From the NCBI GenBank assembly GCA_031278635.1, contig JAITKA010000091.1, positions 1-33,138 of the forward strand: a stretch of 33,138 nt of DNA, written 5' to 3'. Below are positions 1-8,286 of this stretch, piece after piece. Position 1 is the stretch's first letter; each line of letters opens with the position of its first letter. Source of the DNA: Deltaproteobacteria bacterium. Its GTDB lineage: Bacteria; Desulfobacterota; Desulfarculia; Adiutricales; Adiutricaceae. The translations under genes were made by a program, and so were the position numbers. Under the pieces are notes generated by a model that was given only the letters and a program-made list of their open reading frames with translations, searched no databases and was not told where the DNA came from.

Positions 1-1148
1 AAGGCCCTGATGGTGTTGGGGTTGACCTTTTCTTGCTCGATGGTCTTTTGGAGGTAGTTGAAGGTCTCGGCGGTCACGATGAGCTCGCCCACGTAACTCA
101 TGAAGCCGTCGACCTTTTCCTCGGAGATGCGCATGGTTTTGCGCTCCTGCTTGGCCTTGGCCGAATCGTCGGCCTTGCCGTTACCGCCTTTGTGCTCCTC
201 CGGGCCGCCCTCGGCCTCCTCGGGGGCTTCCTGGGCCTCGCCGGCGCCCCCGGCCGCGTCCTCGTGGAGCGTCAGGTCCATGCCCTTCAACAGGTCCTCG
301 AGCTTGTTTTTGATCAGGCCCACCAATATCGGGTCAAAGTCGAGGCCGCTCTCGAAGATGGCGGTAAAGTCCTCCATGGCCACCTTGAAGGCGGGCAGCA
401 AGTCATCGAAGGAGTTTTCCTCAATGAGGTTCCCGGCGGCTTTCAGCTTCCCGTCGAAGGCCTTGGGATCGAAGGCGGGGGCGCTGATCACGTCATAGGC
501 GCCCAAAAGGCAGTCCGTGAAGTCCACGCCATTGTAGTGCACGGCCTTGGGCCTCGGCAGGTCCCCCGAGCCGTCCTTGCCCTTGTCGTCCAGTTTTATG
601 GGGAGCTCGTTTATGACGTCCGTTATGTCCTGGATGAGGTGGTCGGTGTCCTTGCCGCTCTCCATGGCGTCGGCCAGAAGGTTTTTTATCTTGACGCAGG
701 CGCCCTCGAAATCGGGCCCGCCGCCCCCGGGCGCCCCCCCGGAGCCGGTCGCTTGCATCCAGTTGATCAGCTCCTCCTGGAAGGCTTCCTCGTCGGGGGT
801 CAGGTTGACGGAGGTGTCCCCGGCGGTGAGCCGATCGAACATGGCCTTTAGGTGGTTCCCGGCCAGGTACAGGTATTCTATGGCCTTGGGATCGGCCTTC
901 CTGGTCGCGTGCCGGATGTCGTCAAGCAAGTTTTCCAGTTTGTGGGCGAAGTTTTTGATATGGTTCAAACCAAAAAACGCGCTCGATCCCTTGAGGGTGT
1001 GGGCGGCCCGGAAAACAGGATTGATGGTGTCCAGATTGGTTGGATCGGCTTCGAAGGCGGACAAACTGGAGGTGTATTCCTCCATGAGATCCTTAGACTC
1101 CGTTATGAAATCCTGAAGCAACCCCTCATCAAGTTCCATCTCGCTCAT
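1..1148 (-). CDS. cheA: CheA-type chemotaxis histidine kinase, N-terminal part (cut by window edge)
   Basis: The frame is open from the ATG at 1148 to the left edge and gives about 382 residues with no stop. Residues 1-110 are a histidine phosphotransfer (Hpt/P1) domain with the box AAHTLKGSSAFFGL, phospho-acceptor H50. A helical middle region of unassigned function follows, then an acidic Ala/Glu/Gly linker around residues 293-330. Next comes the start of the CheA dimerisation (P3) domain, seen in RISEEKVDGFMSYVGELIV near residue 338. The ATPase and CheW-like domains expected of CheA lie outside the window. CheA autophosphorylates and passes phosphate to response regulators. The gene lies 89 nt downstream of a response-regulator gene on the same strand, so the two are probably co-transcribed. 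No CheW, CheY or receptor gene is visible, so it could serve chemotaxis or another CheA-type pathway. Confidence 0.9.
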   Translation of the reverse strand, partial: MSEMELDEGLLQDFITESKDLMEEYTSSLSAFEADPTNLDTINPVFRAAHTLKGSSAFFGLNHIKNFAHKLENLLDDIRHATRKADPKAIEYLYLAGNHLKAMFDRLTAGDTSVNLTPDEEAFQEELINWMQATGSGGAPGGGGPDFEGACVKIKNLLADAMESGKDTDHLIQDITDVINELPIKLDDKGKDGSGDLPRPKAVHYNGVDFTDCLLGAYDVISAPAFDPKAFDGKLKAAGNLIEENSFDDLLPAFKVAMEDFTAIFESGLDFDPILVGLIKNKLEDLLKGMDLTLHEDAAGGAGEAQEAPEEAEGGPEEHKGGNGKADDSAKAKQERKTMRISEEKVDGFMSYVGELIVTAETFNYLQKTIEQEKVNPNTIRA

Positions 1149-1237
1149 AGGCTGTCCCTTACCCCTTATCTAAAAGTTTAATAGCCATTCGTGTGGCCAC
1201 CGGCGCGCCGGCGGGCATCGTTATTTGGTTTCGTCGG

Positions 1238-2017
1238 TTATTTGGTCTCTTCCGTTGGCCGCCCCTCGTCCCCGCCGTCCAGGCCCGGGCGGCAAAGGAC
1301 CTGGAGCTCCCTCGCCACCGAGCCGATCTTCTCGAGCTCAAGCTTGAGCTCGGCCATGGTGTTGGGGATGAGGGTCAGCGACTCCCGGTAGTAGCTGTCG
1401 CCCTGGCCGGCCAAAAACGGCTTGACGAAGGCGGAAAACACCACCCATTGGTTCTCGACCACGGTCACCGCGGCCTGGGCTTTCTTGAACGAGCTTTCGA
1501 GGTTGTTGGCCAGATCCAGGGGCAGGTTGGGAATCTCCCTCTCCCCGTGGCGGCTCAGTATCCCCAAGGCTTCCCGGGCCAGGTTAACCAGGCTGTCGTT
1601 GTAAAAACTGATGTTGTCTTCCTGGCGGCGCAAGGTCAGGTAGGTCTTGACCCTGGCCAGGAGCTCCGAGCGCTCGAAGGGCTTTTCCATGAAATCGGCG
1701 GCGCCCAACTCCCTGGCCATGGCCTTTTCCCTGTTGTGGAACTTGCCTGACAGAAAGATGACCGGGATCGTGGAGGTGATAGGGTTGGACTTTAAGGCCC
1801 TCATGACTTCAAAACCATCCATATCAGGCATCATGATGTCCAGTATGACTAGTTCTGGCCTTTCGTTCGTTGCCTTTTCAATACCTTCGGGCCCGCTTAA
1901 CGCGTCGAGACACTCAAAGCCAGCCTTTTGAAGGATGGCTCCCAAAAGCTTATGGATAAGCTCGTCGTCATCGACGATTAGGATCCTGGGTGTTGGTATG
2001 CGAGATTTGGCTTCCAT
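1238..2017 (-). CDS. Response regulator, REC domain with uncharacterised helical C-terminal half
   Basis: 259 residues. Residues about 10-125 form a receiver domain. The acidic pocket is D16-D18 (IVDDDE), the phospho-acceptor is D60 in VILDIMMP, the switch residue is S90 and the conserved lysine is K112 in MEKPF. The C-terminal 130 residues look helical and match no DNA-binding, GGDEF, HD-GYP or methylesterase domain that I recognise, so the output is unknown. The ATG at 2017 is supported by the domain beginning ten residues in; the upstream GGA is only a weak ribosome site. It is read toward cheA, 89 nt away, which suggests it is a phosphorylation partner of that kinase. The last residues are Gly/Asp/Glu-rich and probably disordered. 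Confidence 0.85.
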   Translation of the reverse strand: MEAKSRIPTPRILIVDDDELIHKLLGAILQKAGFECLDALSGPEGIEKATNERPELVILDIMMPDMDGFEVMRALKSNPITSTIPVIFLSGKFHNREKAMARELGAADFMEKPFERSELLARVKTYLTLRRQEDNISFYNDSLVNLAREALGILSRHGEREIPNLPLDLANNLESSFKKAQAAVTVVENQWVVFSAFVKPFLAGQGDSYYRESLTLIPNTMAELKLELEKIGSVARELQVLCRPGLDGGDEGRPTEETK

Positions 2018-2891
2018 GTTCGTTCCATGAGGTAATGAGAGAGCCTTCCCTTAAAAGTCAATCGCGGGAAACCGAGGGGACCGGGCCCCGCGGTTAAAGG
2101 CGCGCGGCATCCAGGTTCCCCTTAATTTCCGCGTTTTCCCTTGAATCGTCTTCGAACTTACCCGCCCGCCTGGGGGCTCGGGGTAACCATCCGACCAAAA
2201 AGTCCGCTCTTTTCAATAAATTTATTGAGATATAATTTTTTATACTGGTTTTCCATATATTATGTTTAAATTAATATAACAATATACTTTACGTATTGTG
2301 TCTGATGATAACTTTTTAGTGCCCAGCGAACTATCCGACTTACCGCAAAGGGGGCGCACCCCGGAGTGGCCTTAGTTCACCCTAGGCTAATTTTAAAGTA
2401 TTTGCGCCAAAAGCTCAATAAAGCCGTGCGAAAATAAGGAGAAAATCGGGCCGCCACCCCAAATTGACCTAATATTAGGCCCCAACGGCGCCCGGTCACC
2501 CGGTCGCCGTCCGGCCCGGTCCCCGGGAAAACGCATCCAGCCTATTTGCTCTGTAGGCTAAATTTAATGAATTATATAGACAAATAGAGAAAAAATCAAT
2601 AATGTTATTGACTGCCGATTGGCCCTGCGCCTACCCGCCATGGGCACCGAGCGAGCCCTTATGATCCCTATCGGCAAAACGGCTAAAATAATTGACCCTT
2701 TTACCACCCGGGCCAAAAAAAACCAAACGATCGCCATATTTACCCAGTGGGCATATTGGCCAACCGTGACCAAAAAAACCGGGTTCACGCCAGGGGCGGG
2801 AACCCGGTTTTGATTGGTAGGCGCCCCCGTGGCCTTTCGCCCGGCAATCCGGCGATAGGCGCTGGGGTAGGGGGCGCGCTATATGGCCCGA
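2018..2891. other. Non-coding region between response regulator and pal
   Basis: No convincing gene in 870 bp. The part at 2200-2340 is strongly AT-rich and includes a perfect 16-nt palindrome at 2213-2228 (TCAATAAATTTATTGA). It probably carries the promoter and operator region of the minus-strand response regulator. The motif TAGGCTAA followed by T/A-rich sequence occurs at about 2386 and again at about 2555. A hairpin-forming GC segment lies at about 2072-2097. Short open frames here, such as 2564-2788 minus, have no ribosome site and no recognisable protein character. Confidence 0.5.
2772..2811 (-). terminator. Rho-independent terminator of pal
   Basis: A perfect 12-bp stem (2775-2786 with 2800-2811) and 13-nt loop are followed, on the minus strand, by a run of seven U residues. 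It lies 80 nt beyond the pal stop codon and fits a strong intrinsic terminator. Confidence 0.85.
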
Positions 2892-3335
2892 CTATGGCAG
2901 CACGAACTGGGCGCGGCGGTTGACGGACCAGGCGGCCTCGTTGTGACCGGGATCCAGGGGGAAGTCCTTCCCGTAGGAGACGGTGGACAGCCTGGAGGGG
3001 CTGATGCCGTGGTCGACCAGGTAGTTGTAAGCGGACCTGGCGCGGCGATCGCCCAAGGCCTCGTTGTAAGCCTCGGTGCCCCTCTCGTCGCAGTGGCCTT
3101 GGATGACCGAGCTCAGCGAGGGGTTGTCGGCCAGGTAGGCGACCTTGGAGTTAATGACCGGCACTTGATCCGGGCGGATGTTATAGCGGTCAAAATCAAA
3201 CAGAACGTTGTTGTTCAGGAATGCCAATCTGGCGGTATCGGTCGTGGTTTCGACGGCTACGGTCTTGGAACGGCAACCAACGACGACCAGGCCCAAGCAA
3301 AGAGCTAAGGCGGCCAATAAGAAAACTCTCTTCAT
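2892..3335 (-). CDS. pal: Peptidoglycan-associated lipoprotein Pal (OmpA-like)
   Basis: 147 residues from the ATG at 3335, chosen because GGAGG sits 8 nt before it; an in-frame ATG at 3350 lies upstream of that site. Residues 1-21 are a lipoprotein signal peptide ending in the lipobox VVGC, with lipidated C21. The rest is an OmpA-like peptidoglycan-binding domain, shown by VLFDFDRYNIRPD and VIQGHCDERGTEAYNEALG followed by the arginine-rich DRRARSAYNYL. Length and domain layout are normal for Pal, which anchors the outer membrane to peptidoglycan and works with TolB and TolQRA. None of the tol genes is in the window, so the gene appears to be monocistronic, with its own terminator and possibly its own distant promoter. 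It could also be another small OmpA-type lipoprotein, but the GHCDERGT signature favours Pal. Confidence 0.92.
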   Translation of the reverse strand: MKRVFLLAALALCLGLVVVGCRSKTVAVETTTDTARLAFLNNNVLFDFDRYNIRPDQVPVINSKVAYLADNPSLSSVIQGHCDERGTEAYNEALGDRRARSAYNYLVDHGISPSRLSTVSYGKDFPLDPGHNEAAWSVNRRAQFVLP

Positions 3336-4132
3336 GCGTAAATCCTCCATTTGAGTTTCGTCAAATATGAGACCCTAGCGAGGGCCTGAAATTCCCGGGC
3401 CAGTCGTCATCGCCGGTCAGGATTTCGTTATCAATTAGGCAAGGGCCCGAGGGACCCCGGAAAACCATCGCCTACCCGTGGGAAGCCGCCGCCCGGCCAT
3501 GGCCAGCCCAATGGCCGCCGGGAAGCCCTCACCGATTTTTCGACCCTGGCAAAACAAACGAAAACGACTAGCAGGTTAAAACGTCGATACCGCCCTTAAT
3601 TATCGATTAGGGACGAGGGGCTAGTTTACTATATTTTAGTTTGTTTCTCCGAAAAATGCAAAAATTCCATACGATATCAGATAGCGATACCATGGCTTGC
3701 GGCCAAAGAAGGTAGGAGACACGTTGGCTCTAACTGAAATTAGTATAATGATGGTCAAAAAACTTTGACCGTTGGTCTCTCAAATTCTATGGCGTGGAGC
3801 TTAGAAATATTTTAAGGACAAAAACCCATGTGGTTCGGCTGAAGGCATTATAAGGCGCCACCGCCCAGGTGTCAATCGTTTTGTTGCCATGAAAGTTTTT
3901 TGGGGAGCAAAGAAAAAGCCAGCAAAGATAATCGGGTTGCATTCGGGAGTGCGCTGGCCGCCTTTATGGGGTAAAAGACACCTATAAATTAGGCTAAAAT
4001 TTAAATTAAATGGAATAAATATAATAATTCGTGCCTAGTTCGTATCTTTGACCCGACGCCCAAAAAAATTTTCCCCCGGCCCAAAATAATTTTCACCGGC
4101 CCAAAATAATTTTCCCCGGCCCAAAATAATTT
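3336..4132. other. Long non-coding region upstream of pal
   Basis: About 800 bp without a credible gene. It contains a candidate minus-strand promoter at 3633-3661. A small hairpin lies at 3753-3770 (GGTCAAA and TTTGACC), flanked by GAGAC and GTCTC. A third copy of the TAGGCTAA motif lies at about 3990, and tandem 20-bp repeats begin at about 4059. No tRNA-like TPsiC arm was found. The long distance from promoter candidate to pal leaves room for a leader or small RNA. Confidence 0.45.
3633..3661 (-). promoter_or_regulatory. Candidate sigma-70 promoter upstream of pal
   Basis: On the minus strand TTGCAT (3656-3661) and TAAAAT (3633-3638) are separated by exactly 17 nt, a good vegetative promoter shape. 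Transcription would start about 290 nt before the pal ATG, leaving a long leader. Confidence 0.4.
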
Positions 4133-4140
4133 TCACCAAA
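4059..4140. repeat. Tandem 20-bp repeats at the 3' end of the epimerase gene
   Basis: Three consecutive 20-nt units (4081-4100, 4101-4120, 4121-4140) share CCAAAATAATTTTCMCCGGC, the last with a changed end. A degenerate unit precedes them at 4059-4080. Each unit contains the self-complementary core AAAATAATTTT. The last unit runs into the coding end of the epimerase gene, whose stop is at 4133. Confidence 0.85.
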
Positions 4141-5110
4141 GGTCGTTCAGCCCCTCCCGGAGCCCCACCCTGGCCTCAAAACCCAACCCCGTTTTGGCCT
4201 TTTCCACCCTGGCCACCGATTTGGCCGGGTCGCCCGCCCGCGAGGGGGCATGGACCGGCTCCGGGGCCCCGGGAAAGCGCTCCCGCAGCAGCCCCAAAAC
4301 CTCCAAAACGGTGCTCTCGCGCCCCGTCCCCACGTTAAACTCGCTCTCCCCGAGGCCCTCCCCCGCCGCCCGGGCGGCCAAGACTATGGCCCTGACCACG
4401 TCGGAGACGTGGATGAAGTCGCGGGTCTGGAGCCCGTCGCCGTATATGACCGGCGCCTCGTTATTTCTCAGCGCCTCCAGGAATATCGGGATCACCCCGG
4501 CGTCGGCCCCGTCGGCGGACTGCCTGGGCCCGTAGACGTTAAAGAACCTCAGGCTCACGGTCACAAGGCCCATCGACTGCCGAAAGTGGTGGCCCAGATG
4601 CTCGCCCAGCAGCTTCACCGCCGCGTAAGGGCTGTCGGGGCTGGGCCGCAGATCCTCCCTATGCGGGGCCGGAAGGTCCCCGTAGACGGCGCTGGTGGAG
4701 GCGTAGACGAGCCTCCTCACCCCGTTCCTGGCCGCCAGCTCCAAGACGTTCAAAGTCCCCTGGCCGTTCACGTCCAGGCACAGCGAGGGCTCAAGCTGGC
4801 TTTGGGGGACCGAGGACATGCCCGCCAGGTGAAAGACCACCGCCGCCCCCCGCGTAAGCCCTTCCACCAGGACCCTATCCCGCACGTCCCCCCGGCAAAA
4901 CTCCACCGCGCCCATGACCGCGGCCAGATTGGAGAGCTTCCCCGAGCTCAGGTTGTCGAGCGCCCGGACCCCTATCCCCAGCCCCACCAAGGCCTCGACC
5001 AAATGCGAGCCTATGAAGCCCGCCCCGCCGGTCACCAGCGCCGGCGAAAGGAGGCTATCGTTCCCTGAAACGGACAAACGGTTCCCCCATTCCCTAGCGG
5101 TCGTAGCCAA
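4133..5110 (-). CDS. NAD-dependent epimerase/dehydratase (UDP-glucose 4-epimerase-like)
   Basis: 325 residues if read from the ATG at 5110. It is an extended short-chain dehydrogenase: NAD-binding GGAGFIG at residues 28-34, DNLSSG at 52-57, FHLAG at 93-97, the serine region ASTSAVYG at 137-144 and the catalytic YAAVK at 162-166. RFFNVYGPRQ and DFIHVSDVV further on are typical of GalE and UDP-glucuronate/UDP-GlcNAc epimerases. It interconverts sugar nucleotides for surface polysaccharide; the exact substrate cannot be read here. The ATG overlaps the upstream gene by 17 nt and adds about 24 residues before the Rossmann core. A TTG at 5077, preceded by GGGGG, gives a more usual length and may be the real start. 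The overlap implies co-transcription with the exported 889-residue protein. Confidence 0.85.
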   Translation of the reverse strand: MATTAREWGNRLSVSGNDSLLSPALVTGGAGFIGSHLVEALVGLGIGVRALDNLSSGKLSNLAAVMGAVEFCRGDVRDRVLVEGLTRGAAVVFHLAGMSSVPQSQLEPSLCLDVNGQGTLNVLELAARNGVRRLVYASTSAVYGDLPAPHREDLRPSPDSPYAAVKLLGEHLGHHFRQSMGLVTVSLRFFNVYGPRQSADGADAGVIPIFLEALRNNEAPVIYGDGLQTRDFIHVSDVVRAIVLAARAAGEGLGESEFNVGTGRESTVLEVLGLLRERFPGAPEPVHAPSRAGDPAKSVARVEKAKTGLGFEARVGLREGLNDLW

Positions 5111-7763
5111 ACCAGGCCGTCTTGAACCAGTGCTGGTCGATGAGATCCCTGAAGGCCGGCTCCAGCCTGGCCTCGCCCAACGATGGCCACAGTAGATTCG
5201 TTTGCTCGTCCACGGTATGGGCGAGCATCGGGATGAGGGCCTTTTTCCCCTCCGTCCAGGCCGCCCAGCGGGCCTTGGAGTAACGGCTCGAGCCAGGGCT
5301 CTCGCTCTCGGCCAACTCCCAGCTCCCCTCGGCGGACCTAAGCAAATATTCCCTGTCTTTTCTCACCAACAGGCTCATTTCCGAAAACAGCAGCCCCCTC
5401 TCGGCATGGATTAACGAGGCCAGGGTCACCCTCGGCCCCCGCACCCAGCCTGCCCCGGCCTCCGGGCCGGGCTCCTGGGCCGGCCCGGGCCCGGCCTCCG
5501 GCCCCGGCCCGGCCCGCGGCCCCTCCCGCGTGGCCGAAAGGGCCTCCAGGGCCGAGGTCAGGTAGAGGTCGGCGAGCCGGAAAAAGGCCATCTGATCGAC
5601 CTTCGTGGGGTAGCCCGAGGCGGCCACCCGCCTGAACAGCGCGGCCAGCCGGTACTGGTACCAGGGCGGCAGGAGCTCGGGCTTGGCGGCGTTCACCAGG
5701 CGGCTCAGCTCCATCTTGACCGAGGTGCCGAAACGGTCCTGGAAACCGGCCGACATGAGCGTGGCCCCGGCCCCCGGCTCGGGGGACAGAAACTCCCGGT
5801 CCCCGGGGTTGGGCCAGCCCCAGGGCCTGGGCAGCGGCGTCCGGTCGGAAGCCAGGCCCAGCGAGGCGAGGCTCGGGGCCTCCCGCTCCGATTCCGACAA
5901 AAGGGCCAGGCCCGTCTCGAAGTTGACCAGGGCCTGCTCGAAGGCCTCCCGCGTGGACAGCGAGTCCGAGAAGACCATGTCGTCGGGCCAGTTGGGGCTG
6001 GTGGCCAGCAAGCAGTAGAGCGAAATGCCAAGGGCGAAGCGGTAATCGGGCTCCCTGGGCTCCAGGCTTATCAGCCTCCGGCAGATATCGACCAAAAGCC
6101 TGAGCCCGTGGTGCCGCAAACCGGGCATGTTCTCCGCGACCCGCCATACCTGGTCGGCCATCTTCCTTAGGTCGTCGATTTGTCCCGAGTTCGAGAGCAG
6201 ATATTGGTTGAAGGCCGAGAAGGCCTCGGCGGTCAGCTGGCTTTTGGCCTCGAACCCGGGCGTGCCCAGTTCCATGAAGGCCAAATAGTCAAAGCCCCTG
6301 CGGAGCCAGGCCCCCGGCGTGTCGGGGTCCCGGCTGATGGCCAAAAGGGCCAGGCGATTGGACTCGGCCAACAGCTCCCCGAATTCCCCCTCGGCCTTGA
6401 AGGTGGATATCTTGAGGAGGATCCGGGACAGGGCCTGCAGATTGGTCAGCCGATCCGGGTCGAGCCCCGAGGCCAGCCGGTATTTTTCCAGGGCCAGATC
6501 CAGGACCGCGTTAATCCTAACCAAACGATCCTCTTGTTCCAAAAAACTTAAATAGGCCAGATCCGGGTAGATATTGAACTCCAAAAGCGAGCCCCATTCG
6601 CCAAAGGCGAGGTCCTTGACGGGACTGAGATCGACATAACGCTGGAATTTTTCCCCGGCGATCTTGAAATAGCTAAGCCAGACGCGATAATCGGACTGCC
6701 GCCCCGATCTGGCGTAATAATCCCGCCCCCAGGCGGCCCAGACCGAGACGTCGCCCGCGAATTTCTTGGTGATCAGCTGGTAGACGGAATCCTTGAGGCC
6801 CCAAAGGGCCAAAAGGGAGTCGTTGTCCGGGGCCAGAAGCTCGGCCTGATCGAGCTGGCTGGCCAGGGCCTTGAACTCAAACAGATCCAAGGGCATCTTC
6901 AGGGCCAGCTTGTACAGTTCCATGGCCTCCAAAAATAGCCCCTGGGCCTCTTCCCGGTTTTCCCTTTGGCTGGCGATGGTGGTAAGCCCCATGGCCCAGG
7001 CCTCCAAGACCTCGATTTTTTTCAGCTTTTGGGGCCCGAATTTGTCCGACGCGCCCCGCCAGGGCACCTCGAGCGGCATGGCCCCCCAGAGGGTCTTGAA
7101 ATCCTCCCTGGCCACGGCCAGTTCCGTGTCCTCCTTGGCCCCGTCCCGCTTGGCCTGGATGAATAGGGCCCTTTCCTCCCAGAACTCCGGCCTGTGGCTG
7201 GGCTCCAGGTTTTCGGCCGCGTGGCGCTGATAAACCTCCCCCAGGGTCACTTCCCCCCGCCGCAAACGGCCAAGCCAGATCAGGTCGGTCAAATACGGGT
7301 CGGACAGGGCCGCCTTGGGCTCGGCCTCCCCCGAGTCAAAAAACTCCCTGGTCGATTTCTCGAACTCCAGACGGGCCGAGTGCCCGAAATGGGCCGTCGC
7401 CTCGGCCATGAGGTCGAAACGCTCCTTGGGGTCGGTGACGAAAAAACTCTTCGTCTCGGCCAAAACCCCTAGCCGCTTCCAGATCTCGGCCATCTCCGGC
7501 TTCTCGTAACCCGCCTGGAAGCACAACACCGTGGCCTTGTCCAGCTGGTCGCGATAGTCGTGGGTCAGATCCCTCTCGCCCGCCGACAATAGCGCCTCGT
7601 CCGTCAAACAGGCCTCCAGCGCCCCCGAGTCCCGGGGCCCCGGGACCTCGCCCCCCTGGGCCCAAAGGCACCCCGCCCCGGCCAGGATAAGCAAGCCGAT
7701 CGCTCCCAATACGGTTCCAAAAATTTGTCTTATCGTTATTTTGCGAAAATAAAAATAGGACAT
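5094..7763 (-). CDS. Large exported helical-repeat (TPR-like) protein of unknown function
   Basis: 889 residues; I do not recognise the family. Residues 14-35 are a hydrophobic signal segment ending CLWAQG, with a plausible signal peptidase I cut after A35; C32 is not in a good lipobox. The remainder is rich in Leu, Ala, Glu and aromatic residues in a pattern of paired helices, resembling degenerate tetratricopeptide repeats, with many segments like AEIWKRLGVLAE and LLALWGLKDSVYQLI. Around residues 746-775 lies a low-complexity Gly/Pro/Ala/Glu linker, followed by a final helical segment. It is therefore likely periplasmic and used for protein-protein contacts. Its end overlaps the epimerase start, so a role in envelope or polysaccharide assembly is possible, but this rests only on the neighbour. 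Confidence 0.75.
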   Translation of the reverse strand: MSYFYFRKITIRQIFGTVLGAIGLLILAGAGCLWAQGGEVPGPRDSGALEACLTDEALLSAGERDLTHDYRDQLDKATVLCFQAGYEKPEMAEIWKRLGVLAETKSFFVTDPKERFDLMAEATAHFGHSARLEFEKSTREFFDSGEAEPKAALSDPYLTDLIWLGRLRRGEVTLGEVYQRHAAENLEPSHRPEFWEERALFIQAKRDGAKEDTELAVAREDFKTLWGAMPLEVPWRGASDKFGPQKLKKIEVLEAWAMGLTTIASQRENREEAQGLFLEAMELYKLALKMPLDLFEFKALASQLDQAELLAPDNDSLLALWGLKDSVYQLITKKFAGDVSVWAAWGRDYYARSGRQSDYRVWLSYFKIAGEKFQRYVDLSPVKDLAFGEWGSLLEFNIYPDLAYLSFLEQEDRLVRINAVLDLALEKYRLASGLDPDRLTNLQALSRILLKISTFKAEGEFGELLAESNRLALLAISRDPDTPGAWLRRGFDYLAFMELGTPGFEAKSQLTAEAFSAFNQYLLSNSGQIDDLRKMADQVWRVAENMPGLRHHGLRLLVDICRRLISLEPREPDYRFALGISLYCLLATSPNWPDDMVFSDSLSTREAFEQALVNFETGLALLSESEREAPSLASLGLASDRTPLPRPWGWPNPGDREFLSPEPGAGATLMSAGFQDRFGTSVKMELSRLVNAAKPELLPPWYQYRLAALFRRVAASGYPTKVDQMAFFRLADLYLTSALEALSATREGPRAGPGPEAGPGPAQEPGPEAGAGWVRGPRVTLASLIHAERGLLFSEMSLLVRKDREYLLRSAEGSWELAESESPGSSRYSKARWAAWTEGKKALIPMLAHTVDEQTNLLWPSLGEARLEPAFRDLIDQHWFKTAWFGYDR

Positions 7764-8286
7764 GTCATTGAAGTTCCAATTATGTTAAAATAGTCCCCGT
7801 CAACGACGAGCCAAGTCGATCAAAAAACCTAAACTTAAATTTTACGGCAAAAGGCTCTCATTAAGGTCTCTTTGCGTTTTATTAAATTCCGTTAAAACTA
7901 ATTATGGTCATTTCTTTAAGTAGCAATTAAACAATATATTTGATTTATTACAATCTTTAAGTCTACTATCAAGACAAATTTTCAGCTTTCATAGTATCAT
8001 ATCTTAGTAATGATGGGCAAGAATTACTGCCGGCTAGGCCTCCCCCGCCAAACAGCAATAACCGGGCCAATGCCCTCAGGCAAAAGTTGCCCGTGGGCTT
8101 TGGCCGAACCGAACGGTCAACCTTTCGGGGTTAGCCCCGAAAGGTTGACCGTTAAAGCCAACGGGCTAATTTTTAGCGCCACATATCATAAAACAGAGTC
8201 ATTTTATCTTTATAAATTTACTTTTATCAAATAGGGCATACATATTCTCATATAAATTATATTTGCGCCCTATAAAAGGATTTATT
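7764..8286. other. AT-rich intergenic region at the left edge of the transposase island
   Basis: No gene is supported. The first 230 bp are AT-rich and should contain the promoter of the minus-strand exported protein; TTGGCT/TATTTT with a 16-nt gap can be seen on the minus strand near 7785-7815. A very stable stem-loop at 8089-8174 follows and is listed separately. A second AT-rich stretch then leads to the transposase-like gene. I could not find a matching terminal inverted repeat on the far side of that gene. Confidence 0.5.
8089..8174 (+). terminator. Large hairpin with terminator-like U-run upstream of transposase-like gene
   Basis: The core is a perfect 19-bp stem (8112-8130 with 8135-8153) with a 4-nt loop. 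An outer helix (8089-8101 with 8154-8166, one mismatch) extends it across a 10-nt bulge. A run of five T follows at 8170-8174, so on the plus strand it resembles an intrinsic terminator. No plus-strand gene lies before it, so it may shield the following gene from outside transcription, as terminators near insertion-sequence ends do. Confidence 0.6.

Noticed and set aside
2564-2788. 74-codon minus-strand frame with hydrophobic stretch
   Set aside because: No Shine-Dalgarno site, end overlaps the pal terminator side, and a frame of similar quality exists on the opposite strand.
3700-3800. tRNA-like fold near the GAGAC/GTCTC pair
   Set aside because: No acceptor, anticodon or TPsiC consensus could be assembled.
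4059-4140. 20-bp repeats considered as CRISPR or att site
   Set aside because: Simple head-to-tail tandem units without spacers or an integrase gene.
5137-7509. Long plus-strand frames opposite the 889-residue gene and similar shadows opposite alaS, recA, purD and the kinase
   Set aside because: They are the expected antisense frames of GC-rich coding DNA and lack ribosome sites and family features.
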